Assembly: GCA_019400425.1 (NCBI GenBank)
Contig: JAFREE010000060.1
Coordinates: forward strand, 62,001-126,000
DNA length: 64,000 bases
Origin: Hymenochaete sp. R1
Lineage: Eukaryota > Basidiomycota > Agaricomycetes > Hymenochaetales > Hymenochaetaceae
Direction: 5' to 3'
The translations under genes were made by a program, and so were the position numbers. The first letter of the stretch is position 1; every line of letters begins with the position of its first letter. The notes beneath the pieces were generated by a model, which was given only the letters and a program-made list of their open reading frames with translations, was not told the origin of the DNA and searched no databases. Shown here one piece after another: positions 46,742 to 56,554 of the stretch.

Positions 46742-48493
46742 ATGTCCGGAAATCCCAAAGGTACTCCCAGCGAAAAGGAGGGTTCCAAATCCCATGCTAC
46801 GATTGCCTCTGCGAGACATCCTATGGCCGACCTCGAGATAACTTCTGATAAACCGTTGCAAATAGGTTCCGAAGCGCATGTTTTTGTGAGTATTTTGTCG
46901 CGTAAAACCAGTGCCAGATGCTAGCGCTGATCGACGAGTGTCATCTCGATTAGCCGGGTAAGTGGAAGGGGGCAGTCGTCGCAGTGAAGCTCCACGCTCT
47001 CAGGCGTGAAACAAAAAAACTTTACACCCGGGAGAAAGACTTCAAGTCGAGACTGACAAAGGTCGATGGCTATCCGCACCCTAATATTGTTCGTGTTCAG
47101 ACCGTTTCGATTTAAGTAATGCATCTTGCTGACTTTGGGATGCGTTTCCTCTACGACAGGTTCAGAGTTATGGTGATTTAGAAGTTGAGGAAGATCATCC
47201 ATTTAAAGTAAGAGGATTGAAAGGGGAGAGACTCTACATTTTCATCGAGCAGCTTGTGATCAACGAAAAGTATGGGGATCTCGGAGGGTACATGAAAGAG
47301 CAAATAAAACAACACGGAAGGCCTTCGGAGCACTTTGCACAATGTGTGAGCAGGTGAGTCGCGTAGTTGCATAGATGTGTCGAATGTTTCTAACGTGCGC
47401 CATAGGGATGTCTTCAGTGGCCTTGCGTTCTTACACAGGCATCGACTGGTACATGCTGACGTCAAGTTAGTCAAACAAGACAGAATCGCATATCGTGTAA
47501 CTGACCTCTTTTCAGACTTGATAACATCCTGATCTATAAGCAAGGGACACCTGAAGAGAGGTACATGCTTTGTGATTTCAGTCTGTGAGTTCTCCCCCTT
47601 TTCAACAACAGACGTGTGAATTATTTTCTAAACGAAAGGTCTGTATCGTTACAGCTCCATGCATATCCCGGAAGGAAAGGTGACTGGTATCAATCGGCAT
47701 AAGCGAAATGGCACACCTGAATATATGGCACCTGAAGTGATTATGGAATGGACCACCTTTGAATCCGACGTATGGGCAGCAGCGTAAGACCGTGATTCTA
47801 TTTAACTCGTGGTTTAACCAGCTGATTGAGATTCGAAATTATAGAACTGTTGCAATGATGTTGCTCACGAACGGCAAATTTCCATGGTATGACGAAAGGT
47901 GTTCGTTGTGGAAAGAAGGTGCTTCTTATTTCGTCCCGAGGGATGCGCGCTTTTCCAAACTGACTTACTCTTATTATTCCATTTAAATTAGTCAAAGATG
48001 AGTTTGCGAAAGAAGGCGTCGACGCTGATGATGATGACGTCGAAGAAGCGGTGACTCAGAGGTATTTTGAGCTGGTCGATGATGGTAGCGTCGTAAAGGC
48101 TGAGACGCACCATCTCTCTGGCAAGGATTCCGCAGCCTCCAACCTTGGTCAGTGTCAATCTGATAGTTCCAGATGATGTTGAGTCTAACGAAAAAATACT
48201 GAATTGTTGTGTTCTGGGAATAAACAGCGAAAGACTTCATCGAAGCGGGGCTCGTATGGGACAACGAGACAAGGATGTCGGCGGCACAAGCACTTGAACA
48301 CCCGGTAAGCCCGCTTTTCTTGCGTATAGGATTTTGTATGGCACGAGATGGTTGATCTGTTTCTGTGCTGTAGTGGCTCAAGCCTGATGGTGGAAAAGGA
48401 AAGGAAAGGGATGCCGCTAGTCGTAGGTCGGCCAGTCCTGCTAAAGAAGGCAGCGCTGTTGGTGGGTGTGGGTCAAGAAGGGAGCGCGACTAA
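46742..48493 (+). CDS. Protein kinase-like protein, copy 2 (DFS variant)
   Basis: Tandem paralogue of copy 1 with the same intron positions. Start MSGNPKGTPSEKEGSKSHAT. Shared blocks: PGKWKGAVVAVKLHA, YPHPNIVQSYG, LVHADVKLDNILI, LCDFSLSMHIPEG, PEYMAPEVIMEW and MSAAQALEHPWLKPDGGKGK, ending RRERD and TAA at 48491-48493. The Gly loop is further degraded (QIGSEAHVF, first Gly retained, aromatic lost) and HADIKPDN has become HADVKLDN. Lys, both Asp and Asn remain. Divergence between copies is spread over the protein. The spacing of copies (about 3.19 kb) equals that of their upstream regions, showing duplication of the whole gene plus promoter. Confidence 0.85.
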
Positions 48494-48694
48494 GCCTTTC
48501 TGCACGACAACGTGTGTCGACAGGCGACCCTTTGCATTTTCTCGCTGGTGGAATCCTTATTCGTTTCAATCAACAAATGCACGCGAATCATTACATTTAT
48601 ATGTAATTGCTTTTCATCTGGAGATTAATTGACCATGCGAGATATGCTACTGGGCTTTGAATCTGTTTCCAGTCACAGTCGTAGACGGTATGAA

Positions 48695-48702
48695 GCGTAA
48701 GC
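48695..48702. repeat. Left target-site duplication GCGTAAGC
   Basis: Exact 8-base direct repeat flanking the element on the left; the partner lies at 49601-49608. If the inverted repeats are taken to start one base earlier (C/G), the duplication would be 6 bases, CGTAAG. Confidence 0.75.
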
Positions 48703-49600
48703 AGGACCCCGGAATTTCCCACATGAGGCCTCCACCAAAGGTACACATCGGAAAATTCCCACAAGGGTCCATGCCTCCACCAAAGGTACACCACCGGGCC
48801 GGTCGGCACGGGATTTATTCCCACGAGGCCTCCACCAAAGGTACACACGGCAACGGCCAACCGAGGGAGGCCTCCACCAAAGGTACACATCGACTTACCA
48901 TAAAGGGCAACTGCGCTTCAAACGTCGATCTTTTTTCATGCATCCGGCAACGGCGACCACTGCTCGCACCCTTTCGTACCCTTTCGCACCTAACATTTCA
49001 CCACTATCTTACCAGCAACACCACCATTTGCGCCTCCCTATGATATACGCCTCTGATCAACATACCTTTTCTCAAATATGTCTTCTACCAGCTCACTTTT
49101 ATCCCCCTATGTCTAGTCTTTGCCTCACACAATTTCATCCCTGAGAAACTACTGTCATTTCTCGGCCACACCTGTTTCACCCCTCCTGAGCCTGAGCATG
49201 AGCCTGAGGAGCCGAAAGCACTCGTGTGCTGTGCACCAAGTGTATCCTCAAAGTCATCACCCTCCCAACTCTTTTCCTCTTCTCTTCCGTTCTTGCTGAC
49301 TGTCTCTCATGAGTATTGAGGCACTACACTAGATATACATTGAAAGGAAAGCCAAAAAAAAGAGTGTCGAAATTTTAAAGAAGCAAATGTGACTTTGTCT
49401 CGGCTAAGTCACGTGACCGTGGAAAACAGCTTCCAATTGCGGAGGCCTCCACCAAAGGTACATCCTGCCTGGACGAATTTTGAAGGCCTCCACCAAAGGT
49501 ACACACAAAAAGGGGACTGGGTCTCATTTTGGTACACATTCACTTGGGGGTGGTTGGTGTACCTTTGGTGGAGGCCTCATATAGGAAGTTCCGGGGTCCT
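48703..49600. mobile_element. 898-bp non-autonomous DNA transposon (MITE-like) with TIRs and 8-bp TSD
   Basis: The ends are inverted repeats of 44 bases with 3 differences (positions 13, 18 and 20, all transitions), each beginning AGGACCCCGGAA and containing GAGGCCTCCACCAAAGGT. An identical 8-base direct repeat flanks both sides. The interior carries further copies of an 18-base motif but no transposase-like frame, so the element must be mobilised in trans. An 8-base duplication plus subterminal repeats fits hAT or KDZ (Kyakuja-Dileera-Zisupton) superfamilies; the sequence alone does not decide. It begins about 210 bases downstream of the kinase copy 2 stop. The intact ends and identical duplications suggest a recent insertion. 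Confidence 0.85.
48728..49575. repeat. Seven copies of GCCTCCACCAAAGGTACA inside the element
   Basis: Perfect 18-base copies on the plus strand start at 48728, 48773, 48828, 48870, 49445 and 49486, and one inverted copy covers 49558-49575. Five of the seven are preceded by AG or GAG. Four lie in the left 185 bases and three in the right 155 bases, with none in the 557-base middle, so the arrangement is subterminal. Such motifs are usual transposase-binding sites in hAT and KDZ elements; here that is inferred. Confidence 0.9.
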
Positions 49601-49608
49601 GCGTAAGC
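49601..49608. repeat. Right target-site duplication GCGTAAGC
   Basis: Identical to the left copy at 48695-48702. Confidence 0.75.
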
Positions 49609-50161
49609 ACTAGGCGATACGAATGGGGTAAGGAAGCCGTCTCTAAGAATAAACTGCGGTCAGGGAGCCGAATGTCGGCTATCTGTGATGGGCTATCTGG
49701 AAGGCTTATGTCATCCAAAGGGGGTGCGCAGATGTGCCAAGGTAAGAGGCCAAGAGAACGCGCCGATGAGAGGCGCGTGTATGCGTTTATTGGTGTCTGA
49801 GTGGGTATTTCGAGTGTATATATGCGTCCAGAGAGGTGAGAGTGAGAGATGGAGGGGATGAGCCAAGCGGAGGAGGGGTTACCGTCGAGTCGAGTTGAGT
49901 TGAAGGAAATTGATGAGGGGGGAGTGGAGTGAAGGGATTACCCTATTTGCAACCGATTTTCTCCCATACACCCACCCCCATTCATTTATATACCGCCACC
50001 CTCGCCCGCAGCACCTCCCAACTCGTCTTTTTTTTCTCTCTCCCACCACCACCTCCACCACTCGCCCACCGCTCTCTCCCTCCGGGGGCCTTCAACCAGC
50101 TTTTTTTTCTCCTCTTTCAACGCTTCTCAACTCCATCTCATCGATCGTTTTTGTCCACACG
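49609..50161 (+). promoter_or_regulatory. Promoter region of the GPI glycoprotein gene
   Basis: About 550 bases between the element and the start codon. A TATA-like TTTATATA at 49985-49992 lies about 170 bases before the ATG, followed by long pyrimidine-rich tracts (about 50028-50044 and 50100-50112), a usual feature of highly expressed fungal genes. Confidence 0.5.
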
Positions 50162-51480
50162 ATGTCCACTCTTTTCACCCTCAGCGCACTCGCGCTCGCC
50201 CACCTCGCCAACGCCCAAGCAGGCACCTCTTCCTCCCTCGAACCCCTCGCCTCCAAACACTTCACGTGGCCAGATATCCCTTACCAGGTCACTGGAGACC
50301 AGGGAGGCGAGCGTGGACCTCAGTCTGGGTTCAACTTGTGCAACAGCACGACGGAGAACCAGCAGTCGATGTGTCAGGTAAGCGCGTGTTTTCGGCAGCT
50401 ATTATTGGACTAGGTGAAGTTTGTAGCGCTAAACTCCGCTTCTCATTTCATTACAGACTGCCTTCCTCAACAACATCGCTGACTTCTGCATGTGGAGTTC
50501 TGGCCACAATGGGTCCACTGATACCATCGGTACGTTCAAATCTCATTGCTACCTTTGACGTGGCATCAGTGCAACGTCGCCGTCATCAATGTTCTTTTTT
50601 GCTTACATTGTATTTTTAACCCGTAGGTGAATCCGAGGCCCGTGAAGTTGCGTGGTGCACGTCACCCGGACACGGGACTCGTGTCATCCCTCCAGGTGCT
50701 ATCACTGGCGCGCAATGGCTCTACGCGAAGAACTACCTCCAGGTCGTTGGTTACATCGACCAGTCCATGGTTAACCTCGATCCTAGCGACCAAGGTGGTG
50801 AACTCGACCCTCACGGTGCAGATGAACAGGGTAACCCCCTTGGTGGTATCGTCTTCACCAACGGCTTTGGCATGAACTCCAACTCCTTCCAGAGTCTCGT
50901 CAACGGTGGTAGCAACTTCACGTCCAACCAGACCTACACTCAGGTTGTTGAGTGGATCGACTTCATCGGTGGAGGCGTCTTCTGCTTGAAGATGTGCAAC
51001 CCCTCCAATTCGGATGCTCCAGCCCTTTGCCAGCACATCTACGACGAAGTGGGGTGCACGTACAACGCGCTTGCCGACTATGCTCACATCAACGGTACCT
51101 TCGAGGTCTGCGACTCAGACGATATGGCGGACCCTGGTATCTTCACGACCAACGGACAGGCCACCACCTGGGTACAGCCCCAGACCGGTTTCGAATCTCC
51201 CCCATACCAGACCACGATCCCTTCGTCCTCGAACTGTGTGACGTACTCGTCTGAGCAACTGTTTGCAGCTGCTGCCACCGACACTGCTGCTGGATTCACC
51301 GTCACCGGATCTGCTGCGTCGGCCGTGAGCTCTGCCCTCGCTTCGAAGAGCAGTGCTGCGGGGAGTGCGTCGGGAAGCAGCAGCGCAGCGATGCCGGTCT
51401 CGATGGGCAGCGACGCCATGCCGATCATTGCCATCGGGTTCCTCACGATGGTCGCGACGATGTTCAGCGTGGTTGCATGA
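50162..51480 (+). CDS. Macrofage-activating-glycoprotein-type GPI-anchored protein
   Basis: Secreted cell-surface glycoprotein of a family named 'macrofage activating glycoprotein' in basidiomycete annotations. Start at 50162 (MSTLFTLSALALAHLANAQA), a clear signal peptide. The body has SGFNLCNSTTENQQSMCQ, an intron, TAFLNNIADFCMWSSG, a second intron, GESEAREVAWCTSPGHGTR, IPPGAITGAQWLYAKNYLQV, DPHGADEQGNPLGGI and a Cys-rich part (GGGVFCLKMCNPSN, CQHIYDEVGCTYN). Several N-glycosylation sequons are present (NGS, NFT, NQT, NGT). A Ser/Ala-rich stretch (SSAAGSASGSSSAA) and the hydrophobic tail MPIIAIGFLTMVATMFSVVA are typical of GPI attachment. Role at the wall is not established. Confidence 0.85.
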
Positions 51481-54129
51481 GTGTAGTAGATTCAGTATCA
51501 TCTTCTGTCCACTCCTGTTTCGTGTTCTTGCCATCCGAATGTTCTACCCGTGTTTCCTTCCTTTCTCATGAAAAGAATCGTCATGACAGTTAGCGTAAAA
51601 GAGGGCTGCATACCATATCCTTGACGCCTTGTCTCATCCGCAACTCCCTCCCTCTTTCGGACCTTATATCCTTCTCGTAACATCTTACACTAGCATTTGA
51701 GGATATCTCTTTGGTATATTGATTTCTTTTCGTCTTCGCTTTTTTTTTACTGCGTGTTGGATGGCGGTTGCGTTTTACGCCCAATGGATTAGTGACCGTC
51801 CTGCTGAGCGGACCGTTTGTGCTATCCTTTCTTTGTGGAACGTCGATGAATTTTTTTTAAATTGTTCGTTTGATTGCGATGGGTGTTACAAGGAAATAAA
51901 AAATCCTTGATTGAGTCTGAGTGATTGCCGCCGTTGATAATTGAGACTCAATGAGAGGTGTTCAAGAAATATTGGTAGAAGACAAGAACTTCAAGAGGAG
52001 GAACGGATTGATGAGGTAATCTGACTAAGCGCTCCACAATCATCTTACGCAATCAGAAACTCCCACGCTTTTCCAAGCCCTATTTAATCCCTCCTCCCTC
52101 CACTTCTCCTCTTTCCTTCGTCGAGTCAACAGCACTCCCCGCCGACCCATCCCCTGCCCTCCCATCTAAAGGCACTACGTGATTCTGATGGAAAGGGTGG
52201 GGGGTGAGCTGCTCGTTGCGCGGAGAAGTCGCCAGTCTCGTCCCCGAGCTTGGAGAAGAGGGTCCTTTCTCGGCATCACAGACCTCTACCATCGGCGGGT
52301 TGGGCTTTGCGAAGTTTACATCGTCTACATCGTCTTTGTCCTTCTGGCCTAGGCGGGGGGAGGGGTTCAGGAGGGAATTGTGTGTGTGCGCACGTTCTCT
52401 GACTTGTTCTTTCCCTCTTCTTGTCCGAACTTGGGTGGACTGACGTGGCTTGTGTCTCGGCGAGTGTGTACGAGGTTATGGATCGGTGTCAGGCCGGACG
52501 GTCAGGTTTAACTGGTATGTACATTCCTTAATTCTTGGCAATGTTGCGATTATGAAAAGGTCGACTCAATGTGTTTGTGCGCCTGTGTTTTTAGACGCTG
52601 GACCTCTCATTTCCTTTCCACCCCTTCCTTCCGCTTGTCGCAAACAGGTGTTCACTACGCGTTCGTACCCCTCGTAAGGTTTCTCCGCTCGCATGTCTGC
52701 TTGAGCTTCCCAGCTCGCGTTGATCCCAGCACACGATGTACTGCGCCGAACTACCCGATCAAGTCACTTCGTCCGCCTTTATACCATCCTGGTCCTTCTC
52801 CAACTATAGAGTTCGATTCAGATGGTTACTTGCCTTTCCGCGCCAATTATTTGTTCGCGGAGGGTCGCTTAGGTTGCCGATTCCCAGCCGTCAAGCGGGT
52901 GGCCGCAAGGTCCTCCGCTGGAAAACAAAATCAATTACCCCTTAGCCAGTTTTGGATGAACGACGAGATTGACAGGCTGTGGTGGACAACAGTGTAGTTT
53001 GGCTAGGACATGGCACCGTTCCTGCTTTCTGTTCGCCCGTACATCGATCAACTACGGGATAACCACAGTCATGGACTCTCGCAACGGACGTCCTTACTTT
53101 TGTCACCATTCTCGTTCAACATTCCGACTCTGCAATTATAGAAGCGTTTTAACATCAATTGAAGAAAAACGATGGGTATCTCGCACTATGTGGTGTCGGC
53201 TGCGTCCAGAAGGGCGGGAGTCAACATCATCTGAAAGCTTCGCACGAAGCGCTTGTTTCGGAACAGTTCCGACTCGAGCTTCAAATAGACCAGGGCATTC
53301 TATGGGTGTCCGGTCGTTATCGACTACTCGATGGATCCTCGGATTCGTTGGGTGTTGTCGTGAGGAGTTCTCTTCGAATCGCTTCGTTGGGAACAGGCCT
53401 CGCAGAAAAATCAAATAACACTTACATGGCGTAACAGTCGTGACTTGGGCAGTAGCCTGCAGTATCCTCGGGGCACCTCGCTTCCTGGATTCAACCGTCC
53501 CATATCGGAGTAATCTGGTCTTGGGTAAGACGTGACGCCAATCTGGCAGATCCGTCATTATCGATAAATCAAATAACCCTTATTGTCGTGGTGGAAGGAT
53601 GGTTGGTGTTGGTGGGTTGTGTTGGGTTGGTGGTTCTTTATTCGTTATATGACCATATGCATGTACCTGTGTTTTCTTGCTTCTTTTATTAGTGAGCTTG
53701 TGCAAAAATACGAATGGATCGAGCCCGCCTTTCCCTCCCATTCCGACTGACTAGTCGTGTAGCGGCGTAACGAGAAATGTGCGGTTGGTTGTCTCCGTAT
53801 CGCTTCATCGACTGCGAATCGGTATTTTTTTTTTCTAATTCGGTCCCGTATCCATATCCATATGCGCATTCATCGCATCTAACTTTGGCGCCGAGGGCAA
53901 GGGGCAGAGCAAGGCTGTGGTTGGTGTGGGTGGTATTCTGAATAGGAGGCTGTGTACCTGCTAATCTAGACCTAGTAAATCGACGTTCATAGAGCGCATA
54001 TAAGTGTAAGTAAGCCAGAGCGCAGGGACAGTGGACAGCGGACAACGCCCAACGCAACCTATCATTCTTTCCCCACTCTTTACTCCCCTCCACACACGTT
54101 CTCATCGCTGAAAAGACGAACTATCGAAT
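51481..54129. other. 2.6-kb region without a recognised gene
   Basis: Holds the 3' UTR of the glycoprotein gene and otherwise lacks clear coding signals. The best frames are a minus-strand one at about 52083-52460 (see separate entry) and weak frames on both strands at 53136-53558 with no recognisable content. It may contain decayed repeats. No tRNA or rRNA seen. Confidence 0.4.
52083..52460 (-). CDS. Possible terminal exon of an unidentified minus-strand gene
   Basis: Open frame without a near Met, reading through KDKDDVDDVNFAKPNPPMVE, then CDAEKGPSSPSSGTRLATSP and HQNHVVPLDGRAGDGSAGSA to a stop at 52083. The hydrophilic composition resembles a C-terminal tail, but no upstream exon could be identified. 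Low certainty. Confidence 0.2.
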
Positions 54130-55980
54130 ATGGGCAGACGCAGTCGATCCTCTTCGTCTTCGTCCTCCTCTTCCTCGAGCTCGTCGAGTAGCGACTCGGA
54201 CTCTGGACACAGGAAACGACAGCACGGGCACGGACATGGGCACGGGTCGCACAAGGATAAGCCGCAGTTTGTACGTACCAGTACCATGCACACACTTTCA
54301 AGTTCTTCGACTTCTGTTCGTTCGTCGTGGTTGATTTGATGATTGATCACTGTGGGGATGTGTTATGGATACTGGTATTCTCGTTATGATTATGATCACG
54401 TCTGCCGGTGCTTGGGGGCGTGGTGGCGCGCTACGACTCCGAATCGTGTCTTTTTTACTACTACTTGCTTCTTCTGCTTTGCTCTCACTGGCAGCTCTGT
54501 CATCCATCTCCCCTCGACGACGACAAGCTTCACATTTTACATCACATCAGACATCGTCGACGACGTTTCTTTACTAACACGCACGCTTGCCTTTTTGTTT
54601 TTGGGTATTTCCTAGCCCCAGCCCCAGCCGCACGCTGGCGGTCCCTACGGCAGTCCCAGCCCCTTCCCACCCGGCCCAGGCGCAAGCGGAAACCCGAATC
54701 GCGACGGAGACAGAGATAGAGACAGAGGCTTGGGACTTGGAGCAGCTGCAGGCCTCCTTGGTGCCGTCCCCTTTCTGATGCACCATTCCAACAATAGTGG
54801 CAGTAACAGCAACAGCAACAATCAACATCCGATACCGGGTCAGCAATCCCAAGGTTCTGGTTTCGGTTTCGGTGGAGGACAGCAGTCGCAGATGCCAATG
54901 ATGCAGTCGCCGCCGCCGTATCAGCAGCAGCAACAGTGGAACGCGAGCGGGACGAGGTACCAGTGTTTCACGAACCAGCCCTTTCCGACGTATGTGAATG
55001 AGAGCATGAGGGCTTGTGTGAGTCCGAGTCCGAGTCCGAGTCCGAGTTCGACGCTACCTACCTGACCTTTCCACTCCATTCGAACTTGTATTGTAAACGA
55101 ATTAATCGAGTACGAGTCGCTGACTTGCCTCTTTGCTTCCTCACCACCTTCCCTCCGCCCCCTCCCCCTCCCCGGTGACCCAACCCTTCCCTATCCTTGC
55201 GACGACGACCGATTCCGTGACGGGTATTAATCTACTATACCACGTACATGCGCAGTACGACGCAGACGGCCGTTCGCCGGTCTACTTCGGGAGCGCCGTC
55301 ATGCACCCAGGCTCCGTCCACCCGTGCAAGATCGCCCCGCACCTGGGCAACACGCTCGTTCGTGTCCCGTACGGCTCCGGCGAGCGCGAGCATCAAGGAC
55401 AGTATGACCTTCTACGTACGTGTCCTCGTTCTTGCTTCCTGCTTCTTGCCTCTTGAATATTTTGGAATGATTGTTATCACCCCCCCCCCCCCCCCCACCT
55501 CCTCGAATCACCCCTCCGACCATCTCGTCCTCTTACTAACTTTCGATTTTTCTTTTTTCAAAACTAGCATTCACGAACGAGATGGAGCTCATCCCCGCTT
55601 CGAACGGGAACGTCCCACACGACCGACGGCCCGTCATCGGAGGGTCGGAGATCGTACGGGACGGGAACGGGCGCGAGAGGCGCGAGCTCTTGTATCATGG
55701 GATCGCGACGGTCGATGGGGGAGTGCGTGTCCCGGGGAAGGTTGGAGCGCATTTGGTGAGTTTGTTTGGTTGTTCGTAGTCTGTCTGTAGAGAGTTAGTT
55801 GGAGTTGGGGTTTGGGTTTGAATCGGGGTGTAGATGGGTTTTGGTTTGGGGATGCTCATTGCTCGTGGTTTTTCATTTATTTATGTATTTGCTGATTCTT
55901 TTTTCCACACTTGCTAGAATGGATGTAATGTTGCGTACGGATGCGCCGAGGTGTATGCGAGGAACTACGAGTTGCTGTGA
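54130..55980 (+). CDS. DM9/DUF3421-repeat protein with Ser/His/Gln-rich N-terminus
   Basis: Exon 1 encodes MGRRSRS followed by a run of about 18 Ser, then RKRQHGHGHGHGSHKDKPQF. Exon 2 (from 54617) is Pro/Gly/Asn/Gln-rich and includes PQPQPHAGGPYGSPS, a hydrophobic stretch AAAGLLGAVPFLMHH, and YQCFTNQPFPTYVNESMRAC. A long intron (about 55018-55255) leads to the conserved part, two DM9-like repeats: DGRSPVYFGSAVMHPGSVHP, CKIAPHLGNTLVRVPYGSGE, then LIPASNGNVPHDRRPVIGGS, LYHGIATVDGGVRVPGKVGA, HLNGCNVAYGCAEVYARNYE, ending LL and TGA at 55978-55980. DM9 domains bind mannose in some animals; in fungi the role is unknown. Exon borders fit AG/GT rules. Confidence 0.82.
55480..55496. repeat. Poly-C tract in an intron
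   Basis: Seventeen consecutive C within the intron between about 55415 and 55567 of the DM9 gene. Such tracts are prone to length variation and sequencing error. Confidence 0.85.
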
Positions 55981-56554
55981 GTTTTGTTTTTTCGGACTCT
56001 TCTTACCGAGACGGATCCCTCATCCTCATCCTCATAACTGACTTCACTCCGAAGTGTTTGGAAGAAATATTGATTCGACATGAAGGACGGACGGGCCGAA
56101 GAGTCGAAGCAGTGTGGTTTTGTATCAGTACTATGAATGTTTGCTGTTTGCGCTACTTGTGTACGTAGACCCAAGAATCGAGATGTATGTGTAACTTTCG
56201 AGGCTGGCGTGTATATTGCGTGAAGAGGGCTCCACCAGCAATAGAAAAGGAAAATTTGTCGGATGTATGAACATGCTTAGGATTACAAGGTGAAGCAATA
56301 ACATCGAACACGGAGAAAGTGTGGGAGGTCGGCGATACAAATTGGGACTACAGCCTTCAGGATGAAAACGATACATGGTTTCCACGGGCCGCGGAGGGGG
56401 GTTGGAAACGGACATGTGTATTACAGTACAGTTGTGTACAAAATCTTACATTGGCTCCTCACACACAAAGTGACCGTGTTACAAAAGAAAGGAAAAGAAA
56501 AGAAAAGGCTCCTCATACAAACTCTCAAAGCTGCACACTTCCACTCACTCCCAC
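55981..56554. other. Intergenic, convergent 3' ends (DM9 / TPR genes)
   Basis: No coding signal beyond short shadow frames. Carries the two 3' UTRs. Confidence 0.45.

Larger units (their letters stand above)
42950..48620. repeat. Tandem segmental duplication carrying the kinase pair
   Basis: Unit A runs from about 42950 to 45420, unit B from about 46040 to 48560, same orientation. Similarity covers the 5' flank, exons, introns and the first part of the 3' flank (ttctgcacgacaacgtgtg after both stops). Ends are approximate by eye. Confidence 0.7.

Noticed and set aside
48720..48890. Regular repeats resembling a CRISPR array
   Set aside because: Spacing is uneven (45, 55 and 42 bases), the repeats recur near the other end of the element and one copy is inverted, and the genome is eukaryotic. 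They are subterminal repeats of a TIR element.
48657..49043. 128-codon ORF inside the transposon-like element
   Set aside because: Its frame is made of the 18-base repeats (PPPKVH / ASTKGTH) and low-complexity sequence; it has no transposase motif.
53136..53558. Overlapping ORFs on both strands in the gene-poor block
   Set aside because: Neither has a recognisable motif, splice context or upstream exon; too weak to call genes.
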